A DNA stretch of 64,000 nt from Clostridia bacterium. GTDB lineage: Bacteria; Bacillota; Clostridia; Oscillospirales; Acutalibacteraceae. The notes beneath the pieces are model-generated. The model saw only the letters and a program-made list of their open reading frames with translations. It made no database searches and was not told where the DNA came from. Positions 55,486 through 63,546 of the stretch are shown here, in pieces; within the stretch, counting starts at the first letter, position 1; each line of letters begins with the position of its first letter. The stretch is taken from assembly GCA_017502085.1 (NCBI GenBank), contig JAFVVQ010000021.1, forward strand, positions 1 through 64,000, written 5' to 3'. The position numbers and the translations under genes were made by a program.

Positions 55486-55543
55486 TGGGTAAGGGCGAAG
55501 CCCACCCTTAACTTTTCACTCTTAACTTTTCACTCTTCACTAA
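55486..55543. repeat. Single 64-bp repeat unit, reverse orientation (G)
   Basis: GGGTAAGGGC-GAA-GCCCACCC followed by complements of the head (CTTAACTTTTCACTCTTAAC and CTTTTCACTCTTCACT). It runs straight into the following terminator. Confidence 0.85.
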
Positions 55544-55570
55544 AAAAGCCACACCCGAAAAGGTGTGGCT
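55541..55570 (-). terminator. Terminator of the decarboxylase gene (bidirectional)
   Basis: AGCCACACC (55547-55555) pairs perfectly with GGTGTGGCT (55562-55570), 6 bp from the decarboxylase stop; on the minus strand T6 follows at 55546-55541. The same stem recurs after purC at 59527. Confidence 0.9.
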
Positions 55571-55576
55571 CTTATT

Positions 55577-56965
55577 TTATCTGTCGACTACCGTGCAGTT
55601 TCTGATGCCGTAATAAATGAATCTTTCAATAGTCTGTTTATCGATTTTTTCACCGCAGACCGCAATCGGCACGGCGGGGGGGCATCCGACCGTCGGCACG
55701 GCAAGAATTTTGCCCTCACATTTGTCAATGGGAAGCGTTATCTGCGAAGAAAACAGTGCGGTGCGCAGCTTCATAAACTTTTTCGGCAGATGGAATTCGG
55801 GTGCGGTGAAATTAAGCGGCGGTTTTTGAGATACCATACAAACAGAATCCGCAAATTTCATCGGGTCGCTTGTATTGTTGTTGATTGAGAACATAAAAAC
55901 GGTGTAGTTTGCATCCGCATATTCACAGATGAAGCCTCTTTCTTTGCAGTGATCGGCAAATTCATAACCCGTCATTCCTTTCGGATTCGGGGAGACAGTG
56001 ATTTTCAGAGGCTCGTTACCGATGATTGTGAATCCCTGACTTCTGAACAAATCCTTTGCTTTTTCAATCTCTTCGGCAAGATTTTTCAGATGCGCCGAAC
56101 AGCTTTCAAGCTGAGGATTCGCAAGATCAAGAGAAGCAAGAATCAGATACGACGGACTTGTTGAGCCGAAAAGAGCGAGTGCTTCTTTGGGGTCAACCGA
56201 GCCGCAGTGTTTTTTGTGCGGGGCAAGGTGCAGATATGCTCCGCACGTCAGCACGGGGAGAGTCTTATGCGCCGAATCGCAGCATATATCTGCTCCGAGG
56301 TCGATGGGGTGCAATGATTCGGGAAGAAATTTAAGATATGCTCCGTGAGCGTTGTCAACGAGAAGAGGTATACGGTGGCGGTGACAGACGTCTGCAATAC
56401 CCCTGATATCGGAAACGTTGCCGAGATAATCGGGGCTTGTGATATAGACCGCATCGAAACAAGGGTGCTCGGAACTGAGATAACCGCTGTTTCTGAAAAT
56501 TTCGTCTTCGGCTTCGCACAGAATTATGTCAAGTTCTTTCGGATTCACGGTGCAGGAGAGATAGCTTTCGCCGTTCTGAGGGCAGAGCCATTCAACGTCG
56601 CAGTCAAGCATTGCCGCCGCCGTAACGAAGGTTTTATGAGCGTTTCTGCCCGCAAGAATACGCGGTTTTCTGTACTTTGTTCTTCTGCCCGAGCAAATCA
56701 TATAGAGCATCGCTCTGATGCATTGCGATGAGCCTTCGGTTGAATAGTAAGTGGGGCATCTGAAAACTTCAGACGCATTTATTTCGCTCGAGTCAATGAT
56801 TCCCTTTGCTTCATAGAGACTGTCCGCACCGTCGATTTCGGTTATGTCGAACTGTTCAACACCCAGCAGACCCTTGCCTTTGTGACCGGGCATATGCAGA
56901 CGGTTGTGCGTGGCATTGGCTTTACGTGCGTATTCCGTGACAAAATCGTAAATCGGTGTTCTCAT
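55577..56965 (-). CDS. Orn/Lys/Arg decarboxylase-family enzyme
   Basis: PLP fold-type I protein of 462 residues of the short Gram-positive branch (Bacillus SpeA/YaaO-like). Signatures are the N-terminal HNRLHMPGHKGKG, DITEIDGADSLYEAKGII (quoted in part), ILAGRNAHKTF, YITSPDYLGNVSDI, LLVDNAHGAYLKF (D204, H207), and the PLP lysine K234 in DSAHKTLPVLTCGAYLHL. The reaction is probably decarboxylation of arginine or lysine to agmatine or cadaverine, a start for polyamine synthesis; the substrate cannot be told from sequence. It starts 10 bp after the SCIFF maturase stop and is likely in the same transcript. Confidence 0.87.
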   Translation of the reverse strand: MRTPIYDFVTEYARKANATHNRLHMPGHKGKGLLGVEQFDITEIDGADSLYEAKGIIDSSEINASEVFRCPTYYSTEGSSQCIRAMLYMICSGRRTKYRKPRILAGRNAHKTFVTAAAMLDCDVEWLCPQNGESYLSCTVNPKELDIILCEAEDEIFRNSGYLSSEHPCFDAVYITSPDYLGNVSDIRGIADVCHRHRIPLLVDNAHGAYLKFLPESLHPIDLGADICCDSAHKTLPVLTCGAYLHLAPHKKHCGSVDPKEALALFGSTSPSYLILASLDLANPQLESCSAHLKNLAEEIEKAKDLFRSQGFTIIGNEPLKITVSPNPKGMTGYEFADHCKERGFICEYADANYTVFMFSINNNTSDPMKFADSVCMVSQKPPLNFTAPEFHLPKKFMKLRTALFSSQITLPIDKCEGKILAVPTVGCPPAVPIAVCGEKIDKQTIERFIYYGIRNCTVVDR

Positions 56966-56975
56966 AGTTTGCTCC

Positions 56976-58357
56976 TTATTTATTGCCGAGCATTCTTGCT
57001 ACGGCAACGGCAATTGCACATTCCATTCTCTTTTTGAAAAGCTTGCATCCGTATTCATAGATGCCCGTAATCTTACCTGTTGCGTGATAGGCGTTTGCGG
57101 CGCATCCGCCCGAGCAATAGAGCCTTGCCCAGCAGTTGCGGCATTCTTCACGGGCATAAACGTTGCAGTCTGAGAATTCCTGCTGGATATCGGTGTTGGT
57201 TACACCTTCGTAGATACTGCCGAGACGGAATTTTTCGTCGCCGACAAACTGATGGCAGGGATAGAGGTCGCCCCAGGGAGTGACCGCCATATATTCCGTA
57301 CCCGAGCCGCAGCCCGAAATACGTTTGTAGATACACGGACCGCCCGTGAGGTCAATCATATAGTGATAGAAGGTGAAGGGTCTGCCTTCTCTCTCTCGCT
57401 CAAGCATAAGCTCCGCAAGTTTCTCATACTGCTCCATAACAACGGGGAGGTCCTCATCGGTCAGCTCCGAGGGGTCGCCCGATGCGCAGACAACGGCTCC
57501 ATACTCAGCTCCGTGAAGCCGAGGTCGAGCATCTGCTTTATATCGTTGAGAAAATCGGGGTTTGCGTGGGTGAACGTTCCGCGCATATAGTAATTTTTGC
57601 CGCCTCTTGCCTCAACGAGTTTCCGGAACTTGGGAACGATTCTTTCCCAGCTTCCGTTACCCGCATAGTCGACACGGTAGCGGTCGTGGATTTCTTTTCT
57701 GCCGTCAAGGCTGAGAACAACGTTGCTCATTTCTTTGTTGGCGAATTCGATAACGTCATCGTCAATGAGGAGACCGTTTGTTGTGAGTGTGAAACGGAAA
57801 TTTTTGTTGTGTTCCTTTTCGACGCTTCTTGCGTAGGCAACAAGCTGCTTGACAACCTCGAAATTCATCAGAGGCTCACCGCCGAAGAAGTCGACCTCGA
57901 GGTTTCGGCGGGTGCCCGAATTCTCGATAAGGAAGTCGAGTGCACGTTTACCGACCTCATAACTCATAATCGCTCTCTCACCCTGATATTTGCCCTGACT
58001 TGCAAAGCAATAGGCACAGTTGAGGTTGCAGGTGTGGGCAATATGAATGCACAGCGCCTTGACAACGCCGCGGGTCTTGTTTTTAAGTTCACCTGCCATA
58101 GGCTCAAAGGTATCGGGTGCAAAGAGTTTGCCCGCATCCCTGAGCTGTTCAACCTGCTGATAGCATTCGTCGATATCGGCATCAGTAATTTCAATGCCGT
58201 CAACGTATTTTTCTTTCATTGCGGAAATGACGGTTTCCTTGTCGGAACCCTCAAACATCGCAATGATATCGTAGGCAACGTCATCAACCGCATGAACGGA
58301 GCCTGAACAGATATCGAGCACGATATTGTATCCGCCGAGTTTATATTGGTGAATCAT
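56976..58357 (-). pseudogene. scfB: SCIFF-peptide radical SAM maturase with one frame break
   Basis: Two frames (58357-57461 and then 57437-56976) make one protein of about 460 residues. The first has a RiPP-recognition-like N-terminal region (1-80), the radical SAM cluster motif C110-x3-C114-x2-C117 (CNLNCAYC), and FFGGEPLMNF. The second has the SPASM-type cysteines (CGSGTEYMAVTPWGDLYPC, EECRNCWARLYCSGGC). Such enzymes form thioether links in the SCIFF peptide encoded just upstream. At 57495-57496, GAG CCG TTG needs one more base to give EPVVCASGDPSELTDEDLPVV and rejoin frame two. All catalytic cysteines are kept, so a recent one-base loss or an assembly error is likely. This site does not have a canonical slippery heptamer. 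Confidence 0.87.
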
Positions 58358-58375
58358 AGTCTGATACTCCTGTCA

Positions 58376-58402
58376 TAAAAAATGCCGCCAATCAAGGCGG
58401 CA
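58376..58402 (-). terminator. Terminator between the SCIFF peptide and its maturase
   Basis: TGCCGCC (58402-58396 on the minus strand) pairs perfectly with GGCGGCA, followed by T6. It lies between scfA and scfB, so most transcripts would stop after the peptide gene and few would continue into the enzyme, giving much more peptide than enzyme. Confidence 0.85.
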
Positions 58403-58418
58403 CTTTCTTTTTTGCAAA

Positions 58419-58568
58419 TTATTTGCTTTCCTTGCTTTCGCACTGCTGATTGGCAATACCGCAGCTGGTCTTGCAAGCTGACTGGCAGGATGTCTGGCAT
58501 TCGCCGCAGCCGCCCTTCTTTGCGCTTTCGCAAAGGTTCTTGGTCTCGATTGTTTCGATATGCTTCAT
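58419..58568 (-). CDS. scfA: SCIFF ribosomal peptide precursor
   Basis: 49 residues, too short for most gene callers. It has the standard leader KHIETIETKNL and the core GGCGECQTSCQSACKTSCG, followed by NQQCESKESK. Cys are at positions 13, 21, 24, 28, 32, 36 and 43, so there is one more than the six that name the family, the extra being C13 in NLCESA. The start is fixed by GGAGG 9 bp before the ATG, and a consensus promoter lies upstream. The SCIFF (six cysteines in forty-five residues) family is nearly universal in Clostridia and is thioether-crosslinked by the neighbouring radical SAM enzyme; the role of the product is unknown. Confidence 0.95.
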   Translation of the reverse strand: MKHIETIETKNLCESAKKGGCGECQTSCQSACKTSCGIANQQCESKESK

Positions 58569-58600
58569 TTCAATAACCTCCGTGTGTAATAATCGTATGT

Positions 58601-58629
58601 ATTATATCACGGTTTTTTAATCAAGTCAA
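58601..58629 (-). promoter_or_regulatory. Promoter of the SCIFF peptide gene
   Basis: On the minus strand: TTGACT (58629-58624), 17-bp spacer, TATAAT (58606-58601), 32 bp before the ATG. The rest of the 256-bp gap to purC is AT-rich and holds no evident gene. Confidence 0.85.
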
Positions 58630-58824
58630 TATCCGCACAAAAGATGATATAAAAAATATTGTTGTCATTTTTTATATATCGGATGACGGTTTTTTATGCA
58701 TTTTTGTAATATCTAAAAAAATCAAAAACAATGCAAAAAAAATGTGTCAAAAAACTATACAAACGCAAAATTTTGTGATAAAGTATTGATGTTAAATACA
58801 TTCATCTTTAAGGAGTGTTGCAAA

Positions 58825-59508
58825 ATGAAAAAGATTTACGAAGGCAAAACAAAAGACGTTTACGAGCTTGATAACGGCAATGTTATGCTCAAGTTCAAGG
58901 ATGACTGCACAGGTAAAGACGGCGTTTTTGATCCCGGTGAAAACAGTGTCGGTCTCACAATTGAAGGTATCGGTAAGGCAAACCTCATCACATCCGTTCA
59001 TTATTTCGAACTTCTCAAGCAGGCGGGCATTAAGACTCACTACGTAAGCGCTGACGTTGAAAACGCAACTATGGAAGTTCTTCCCGGTAAGGTTTTCGGT
59101 CACGGTCTCGAAGTTATCTGCCGCCTTGTTGCAACAGGCAGCTTCATCCGCAGATACGGTGAATATATCGCAGACGGCACACCCCTTGAAGGCGGTTACG
59201 TTGAATGCACATTCAAGAACGATGCTCTCGGCGATCCCCTTGTTACAGGCGAAGGTCTTGCAGCTCTCGGCGTTATGAGCCCCGAAATGTTTGAAAGCAT
59301 GAAAGCTCAGACTCTTGCTATCACAAAGATTGTTGCAGATGACCTCAAGTCAATCGGTCTCGACCTCTGGGATATCAAGTTCGAATTCGGCTACAACAAC
59401 GACGAGGTTATCCTCATCGACGAAATCGCATCAGGTAACATGAGGGTTTATAAGGACGGCAAGATTGTTGATCCCGTTGAACTCACAAAGCTTATCAACA
59501 ACAGATAA
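58825..59508 (+). CDS. purC: SAICAR synthetase (phosphoribosylaminoimidazole-succinocarboxamide synthase)
   Basis: Enzyme of 227 residues for a middle step of de novo purine synthesis, joining aspartate to CAIR with ATP. Signatures are [51 protein letters not shown], and the metal-binding [15 protein letters not shown]. The ATG at 58825 has AAGGAG upstream and starts directly on the conserved N-terminus; a frame extending to 58744 has no SD and is not conserved sequence. No other pur genes are in the window, so it is isolated from a purine operon. Confidence 0.96.
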   Translation: MKKIYEGKTKDVYELDNGNVMLKFKDDCTGKDGVFDPGENSVGLTIEGIGKANLITSVHYFELLKQAGIKTHYVSADVENATMEVLPGKVFGHGLEVICRLVATGSFIRRYGEYIADGTPLEGGYVECTFKNDALGDPLVTGEGLAALGVMSPEMFESMKAQTLAITKIVADDLKSIGLDLWDIKFEFGYNNDEVILIDEIASGNMRVYKDGKIVDPVELTKLINNR

Positions 59509-59526
59509 TCAGTCGCAAATAAGCAG

Positions 59527-59555
59527 AGCCACACCTTTCGGGGTGTGGCTTTTTT
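59527..59555 (+). terminator. Terminator of purC
   Basis: AGCCACACC pairs perfectly with GGTGTGGCT around TTTCGG, then T6. The stem is identical to that at 55547. Confidence 0.93.
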
Positions 59556-59708
59556 AGTGAAAAGTGAATAGTGAATAGTGAATAGTTAAGGGTGGGCGTT
59601 GCCCACACCCGTTTTTAGTGAATAGTGAAAAGTGAAGAGTTGAGGGTGGGCGTTGCCCACACCCGATTTTAAGTGAAAAGTAATTTTAGTGAAGAGTGAA
59701 AAGTTGAG
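59556..59708. repeat. Intergenic 64-bp repeat cluster E (two hairpins plus a partial unit)
   Basis: Two copies of GGTGGGC-GTT-GCCCACACC with GTGAATAGTGAATAGTTAAG-type heads, then a head lacking the hairpin that reaches the stop codon of the small gene at 59711. Confidence 0.92.
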
Positions 59709-59710
59709 GA

Positions 59711-59923
59711 TTAAAATTTATCCGCAAGGTCTGTGATGAATCCGATGATGCCTTCGAGAACTTCTCTGATTTTCAGCACCTTATCGGGGTTTGCCGCAAC
59801 CCAGGCGGTTATCCATTGCACTGCCTGCTGAATGTAACCCGTGGCGTCGATTCCGAGCCATTCGAGAAGAAGAATCGGAAACCAGAGGGGTGAAAATAAC
59901 GTGATTGTGAAAACTGCGCCCAT
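59711..59923 (-). CDS. Small membrane-active protein, unknown
   Basis: 70 residues. A hydrophobic first half (GAVFTITLFSPLWFPILLLEWLG, one membrane helix, broken by two prolines) is followed by an amphipathic helix (YIQQAVQWITAWVAANPDK) and a final charged amphipathic helix (IREVLEGIIGFITDLADKF). AAAAGGAGA 7 bp before the ATG supports real translation. I do not recognise it; a small membrane subunit, a bacteriocin-like peptide or a toxin-like peptide are all conceivable. The region upstream of it is the composite repeat array at 59942-60262. Confidence 0.72.
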   Translation of the reverse strand: MGAVFTITLFSPLWFPILLLEWLGIDATGYIQQAVQWITAWVAANPDKVLKIREVLEGIIGFITDLADKF

Positions 59924-59941
59924 AAAAATATCTCCTTTTTA

Positions 59942-60262
59942 TCATTCCGTCAGTCATCTTTTCTGATGATAGATTCAGTATTACTGTTTTAAGTATTAAT
60001 ATATTCAGTATTACTATACCTTCATTTTGCAGGTTCGGGAACCTTCGTTTTGCAGGTTCGGGAGTCTTCATTCTGAAGGTTCCAGAGTTGTCATTCTGTC
60101 AATCATCTTTTCTGATGATAGATTCAGTATTACTGTTTTTAGTATTAATATATTCAGTATTACTATATTGCCTTTTGGCAAACTCGGGAGTTGCATTTTC
60201 GACAACTCGGGAGTTGTATTTCTGACAGTTCGGGAGTTGTCATTCCGACAGTTCGGAACTGA
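59942..60262. repeat. Composite array: 77-bp duplication plus two blocks of 23-bp hairpin repeats
   Basis: A 77-bp block (59942-60018) recurs at 60091-60167, offset 149 bp, with few changes. Each copy is followed by repeats with an exact 23-bp period: cores at 60032, 60055 and 60078, then at 60181, 60204, 60227 and 60250. Each core is a short inverted repeat: AGGTTC-GG-GAACCT, ACAACTC-GG-GAGTTGT, GACAGTTC-GG-GAGTTGTC, CAGTTC-G-GAACTG. Bases in both arms change together or through G-U pairs. The 23-bp period rules out a coding repeat. Confidence 0.9.
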
Positions 60263-60413
60263 TGACAGATTCGGTATTACTGCGGTAAGATTTTGACCTC
60301 CCTGTGTCTGACGGTGGATTCATCATACTCTTACGGCACGGAAATCACAAGCAACCGCGCTTTACATTCTGCGGATTTTTGGAAAAATTTTTATATGTAA
60401 CGCAAGGTTTACA

Positions 60414-60451
60414 CAAAAAAGCAGGTGCACCGATAATGGTACGCCTGCTTT
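60414..60451 (-). terminator. Terminator of the GH2 gene
   Basis: AAAGCAGG-type arms (60418-60430 with 60438-60451) form a long stem with one mismatch, 19 bp after the GH2 stop on the minus strand, followed by T6. The stretch 60263-60413 holds nothing I can identify. Confidence 0.85.
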
Positions 60452-60469
60452 ACATTTGCCTGAATATCC

Positions 60470-62635
60470 TTATTTATCAATGGTCTGGAGGAATTTGTTT
60501 GCCAGTGAAACAAGCTCCTTGCCTCTTTTTGTCTTCGATGCGATTGCCGAGACGGGTTTGAGCGGAATCTTGCCGAGATACTGCATTCCGGGAATTGAAA
60601 CCTCCTTGCCGAGGTGATTCGAAATAAGCTTCTGCACCTCGGGATTCTCGATGATATCACCGATACTGTCATCGAGCGAAAGCTTATCGGGGTTGATTTC
60701 GTCATCTGCTCCGAACCAGTTACGTACGAAGGATTCGCAGCCCTCGGGAAGCTTGTAATCGGGATTTTCGGTTGCAGTGCCGTTGATTAAGATTTCGTGA
60801 GCGCAGTCTCCGCTGACGGCGGTGACGGTATTTTCGCCCTCAACTATGACGGCATCGAATTCAAAAATTCCCTTGCCGTTGAGAGTTGTCTCATCGCCGT
60901 TGACGGTGAGTGTTACGCTTTCGCAGTTGGAATAAACCTTGATTTTTTGTTCGCCGAGAGGTCTGTCAACGAATCTCTCACCGCAGATGTGAACGAATTT
61001 TTCATCCGACCAGAAAGCCTTGTATGCATAGAAGGAATCCTTCTTTGTTTTGCGGTCGATGGTGACAAGACCCTTGTTGTTTCTGCCTCTGACACCGCCT
61101 TCGTTGCGGATTGCCGAGCCGAAATCGAACATATTCCACACGTATGAGCCCCAGAGCCAGTCGCGTTCATTGATGGCTTTGATATAATGCTCGTGATAGA
61201 GTGCCTGATATTCCTCGGTATAGTCGCCCTGAACGGGATGAGCGGAATGAAGTTTCGTGATACCCTCTGCACCGTATTCGGAGAGGCAGAGACTGAGATA
61301 AGGCTTCTCTGCGTGGAATTTATCGAGCCATTCATCGAGCGCGTCAACGGTTTGCACGTACCAGCCGAAATAATGGTTATAGCCGAGAATGTCGGTGATC
61401 TCATTTAGCTTTGAACCCGTACCGCAGAAGCTGACCTGAGCGCAGGTGGTGGGTCTGGTGGAGTCGAGTTTATGAGCGAGGTCATTCAGTTCTCTGATGC
61501 CGTTGAGGAGAGTGGGAGATGCACCTGCAATCGAGATTTCGTTCTGAACACCCCAGCAGAAGATGGAGGGACGGTTATAATTCTGCTTGATGAGTTCCTC
61601 GAGCATCATTCTTGCCTGAGGTTGTTTTTTCTTGCTGAATTTTGAGATTACGGGGATTTCTGCCCATACGAGGAAGCCCTCTTCGTCGCAGAGGTCATAG
61701 AACTTCTTGTCGTGCTGGTAATGAGCAAGACGCAGTGAGTTGGCGCCTATTTCTTTTATCAGCGCGATATCCTCGGCGTGTTCTTTGAGCGTGAGTGCAT
61801 TGCCGAGAAGCTCTCTGTCCTGATGCCTTGAAACACCCTTGAGCTTGATGCGGTTGCCGTTGAGGTTGAAGCCTGTTTCGGGATCAATATTATATGCTCT
61901 GAAACCGAATCGGTCGCTGACTTCGTCGATGATTTCGCCGTCGCGGATAAGTCTTGCGGTGAGGGTGTAGAGGTAGGGATTTTCCATACCGTTCCAGAGA
62001 TTCACGTTTTCAACGGTGAGCGAGGCTGCCTCGGTTGAAGCGGCGGTGAAGCCTGAAGCAACCTCGTTGCCCTCTGCATCGGTGATGATAAGCTGCTTCT
62101 GAAGACCGTCTGTTGAGCCTTCAACGAGACTCTTAATGAAAACCTTGCCGTCAACTCTGGGGGTGATGAAAACACCGCAGAGGCTCTTGTCGAGAAGAGC
62201 AAAGTGGGAATCGGCAACCTCGCAAATGATGTTGACATCTCTGTAAAGACCGCCGTAGAAGGTGAAATCCGCCATCTGGGGATAGAGAAATTCGTTGGCA
62301 CTGTTGTCGACGTTGATTTCAAGAAGGTTATCGCCTTCACGCAGAAGATTCGTGATTTCAAAGCGGAACATTGAATAGCCGTTATCGTGGCTGCCTGCGT
62401 AAATGCCGTTGACGAAAACCTCGCATACGGTGTTAGCGCCGTTGATTTCGATATAAACTCTGCCCTCGTAATCGGGGATTATTTTTTTGTATGCGCATTT
62501 ACCTCTCCAATATTCGGAGGTATCGGTGCCGCCCTGACCGTCAATACCGTTCCAGGTGTGGGGGAGGTCGACGGTTTGGGTAACACCCGCCTGAGTGAAT
62601 TCCCAGCCGCCGTTTATGTTGACGATTTTTCTCAT
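60470..62635 (-). CDS. Glycoside hydrolase family 2 protein (beta-galactosidase/glucuronidase type)
   Basis: 721 residues without a signal peptide, so probably cytosolic. The order is an N-terminal jelly-roll sugar-binding domain (about 1-140, with DLPHTWNG and YWRGKCAYKK), an immunoglobulin-like domain (about 145-245), and a TIM barrel (about 250-545). The catalytic acid/base is E366 in FCWGVQNEIS and the nucleophile is E453 in LSEYGAEG. The C-terminus has an Ig-like domain (ERPLGEQKIKVYSNCESVTLTVNG region) and an extra helical tail of about 90 residues (PGMQYLGKIPLKPVSAIAS). The sequence alone does not separate galactosidase, glucuronidase or mannosidase. It has its own promoter and no transporter neighbour. 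Confidence 0.9.
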   Translation of the reverse strand: MRKIVNINGGWEFTQAGVTQTVDLPHTWNGIDGQGGTDTSEYWRGKCAYKKIIPDYEGRVYIEINGANTVCEVFVNGIYAGSHDNGYSMFRFEITNLLREGDNLLEINVDNSANEFLYPQMADFTFYGGLYRDVNIICEVADSHFALLDKSLCGVFITPRVDGKVFIKSLVEGSTDGLQKQLIITDAEGNEVASGFTAASTEAASLTVENVNLWNGMENPYLYTLTARLIRDGEIIDEVSDRFGFRAYNIDPETGFNLNGNRIKLKGVSRHQDRELLGNALTLKEHAEDIALIKEIGANSLRLAHYQHDKKFYDLCDEEGFLVWAEIPVISKFSKKKQPQARMMLEELIKQNYNRPSIFCWGVQNEISIAGASPTLLNGIRELNDLAHKLDSTRPTTCAQVSFCGTGSKLNEITDILGYNHYFGWYVQTVDALDEWLDKFHAEKPYLSLCLSEYGAEGITKLHSAHPVQGDYTEEYQALYHEHYIKAINERDWLWGSYVWNMFDFGSAIRNEGGVRGRNNKGLVTIDRKTKKDSFYAYKAFWSDEKFVHICGERFVDRPLGEQKIKVYSNCESVTLTVNGDETTLNGKGIFEFDAVIVEGENTVTAVSGDCAHEILINGTATENPDYKLPEGCESFVRNWFGADDEINPDKLSLDDSIGDIIENPEVQKLISNHLGKEVSIPGMQYLGKIPLKPVSAIASKTKRGKELVSLANKFLQTIDK

Positions 62636-62674
62636 ATTTATTTTCCTTTCTTTTGTGGCTATACAATTATATAT

Positions 62675-62704
62675 ATTATATCATCAACGTCGCATAAAAA
62701 TCAA
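62675..62704 (-). promoter_or_regulatory. Promoter of the GH2 gene
   Basis: On the minus strand: TTGATT (62704-62699), 18-bp spacer, TATAAT (62680-62675). The SD AAAGGAAA precedes the ATG at 62635. Confidence 0.75.
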
Positions 62705-62824
62705 GGATGAATAAACAGGGATCAAAACAAAAACTCCGCCGGAAATCAGCGGGGTTTGTAAAACAGTAATTTGGAAAAATTAATGTTTAGAGCATCTGTC
62801 AGACGGGATTGGTAAAAACAAAAA

Positions 62825-62870
62825 TAGCAGACAACATCTTTATGTGATGTTGTCTGCTTTATTTTTGTCG
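62825..62870 (+). terminator. Strong hairpin terminator in a gene-free stretch
   Basis: AGCAGACAACATC pairs perfectly with GATGTTGTCTGCT (13 bp), followed by TTATTTTT. No gene precedes it on this strand within 3 kb, so it may be left over from a lost gene or end an unseen small transcript. Another weaker hairpin, U-rich on the minus strand, lies at 62728-62757. Confidence 0.75.
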
Positions 62871-62930
62871 TTTTGATTTTAATTTACAACTTGAAATCTC
62901 GCCCGTAATGGACATTATATGTAAAAGTAT

Positions 62931-63172
62931 GGTTACAGGTCAAACTATACGCACCCCTCAATTACCGCACTCTGAGACCGTTGATATACAACGGTTTCAG
63001 AAGCTCTATTTGGTTAATTTTTAACTGTAATGAAAGTGTTTTTTATCACTTGATTTTTGCAACCTTAAAGTTCGTTATGTGGAAAAAGTAACCGCAAAAT
63101 CGGGGTTACAGGTCAAACTATACGTACCCCTCGATTACCGCACTTTAAATCCCTTATATATCAACGATTTCA
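62931..63172. repeat. Pair of about 70-bp direct repeats upstream of the 63223 gene
   Basis: GGTTACAGGTCAAACTATAC at 62931 recurs at 63104 (offset 173 bp). The similarity continues through CACCCCTC or TACCCCTC and ATTACCGCAC to TTTCAG at about 63000 and 63172. The first copy also contains a perfect hairpin ACCGTTG-ATATA-CAACGGT (62977-62995) that is lost in the second. The 100 bp between the copies hold no gene. Together with the terminator at 62825 this covers most of the 587-bp gap before 63223. Confidence 0.85.
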
Positions 63173-63222
63173 GAACGTACTTTTCCTACGTTTTTTAAAC
63201 TAATAAAAGGAGTTTTCTATTT

Positions 63223-63480
63223 ATGATTAATAACATTGTTTCTTGTGAATTTAATATCGATACCGCCTGCGTTGAAGTCAAACTCACCGACGGCTCAATG
63301 GTATCAATCGACTGCGATGCAGTTGAAGATGAGTATGCCCGTAATATGTACGAAGTATCGGAACTTGATTATCTTATTTACAATGAACCGATGAGCTATG
63401 TCAGATTACTTTTAAGCGGTAGGATGGAAGAATATCTGCTAAATAATACAGATTACACACCATTATCAGATATGAGATAA
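63223..63480 (+). CDS. Small DUF6061-like protein
   Basis: 85 residues, acidic: IVSCEFNIDTACVEVKLTDGSMVSIDCDAVEDE, quoted here by its ends, then the helix NMYEVSELDYLIYNEPMSYVRLLLSGRMEEYLL. I recall this pattern in small proteins (DUF6061) that are frequent in gut clostridia, often in several copies and near mobile elements; that memory is not verified here. The function is unknown. AAAAGGAG lies upstream of the ATG and a strong terminator follows. Confidence 0.8.
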   Translation: MINNIVSCEFNIDTACVEVKLTDGSMVSIDCDAVEDEYARNMYEVSELDYLIYNEPMSYVRLLLSGRMEEYLLNNTDYTPLSDMR

Positions 63481-63486
63481 AATTTT

Positions 63487-63527
63487 GCAGGCAACATTTA
63501 TACTGAATGCTGCCTGCTATTTTTTAT
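63487..63527 (+). terminator. Terminator of the 63223 gene
   Basis: GCAGGCA (63487-63493) pairs with TGCCTGC (63511-63517), with an inner CATT/AATG stem, then TATTTTTTATTTTT. Confidence 0.9.
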
Positions 63528-63546
63528 TTTTAATTGAAATTCAAAC

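Noticed and set aside
58744-58824. 27-codon N-terminal extension of PurC.
   Set aside because: The enzyme's conserved start is at 58825 with its own SD; the extension lies in the promoter region.
59942-60262. 23-bp repeats as CRISPR or as a coding minisatellite.
   Set aside because: The repeats are contiguous without spacers, and a 23-bp period shifts the reading frame at each unit.
60027-60296. 89-codon + strand frame over the 23-bp array.
   Set aside because: The repeats appear in different frames in turn, so no protein repeat results; no SD.
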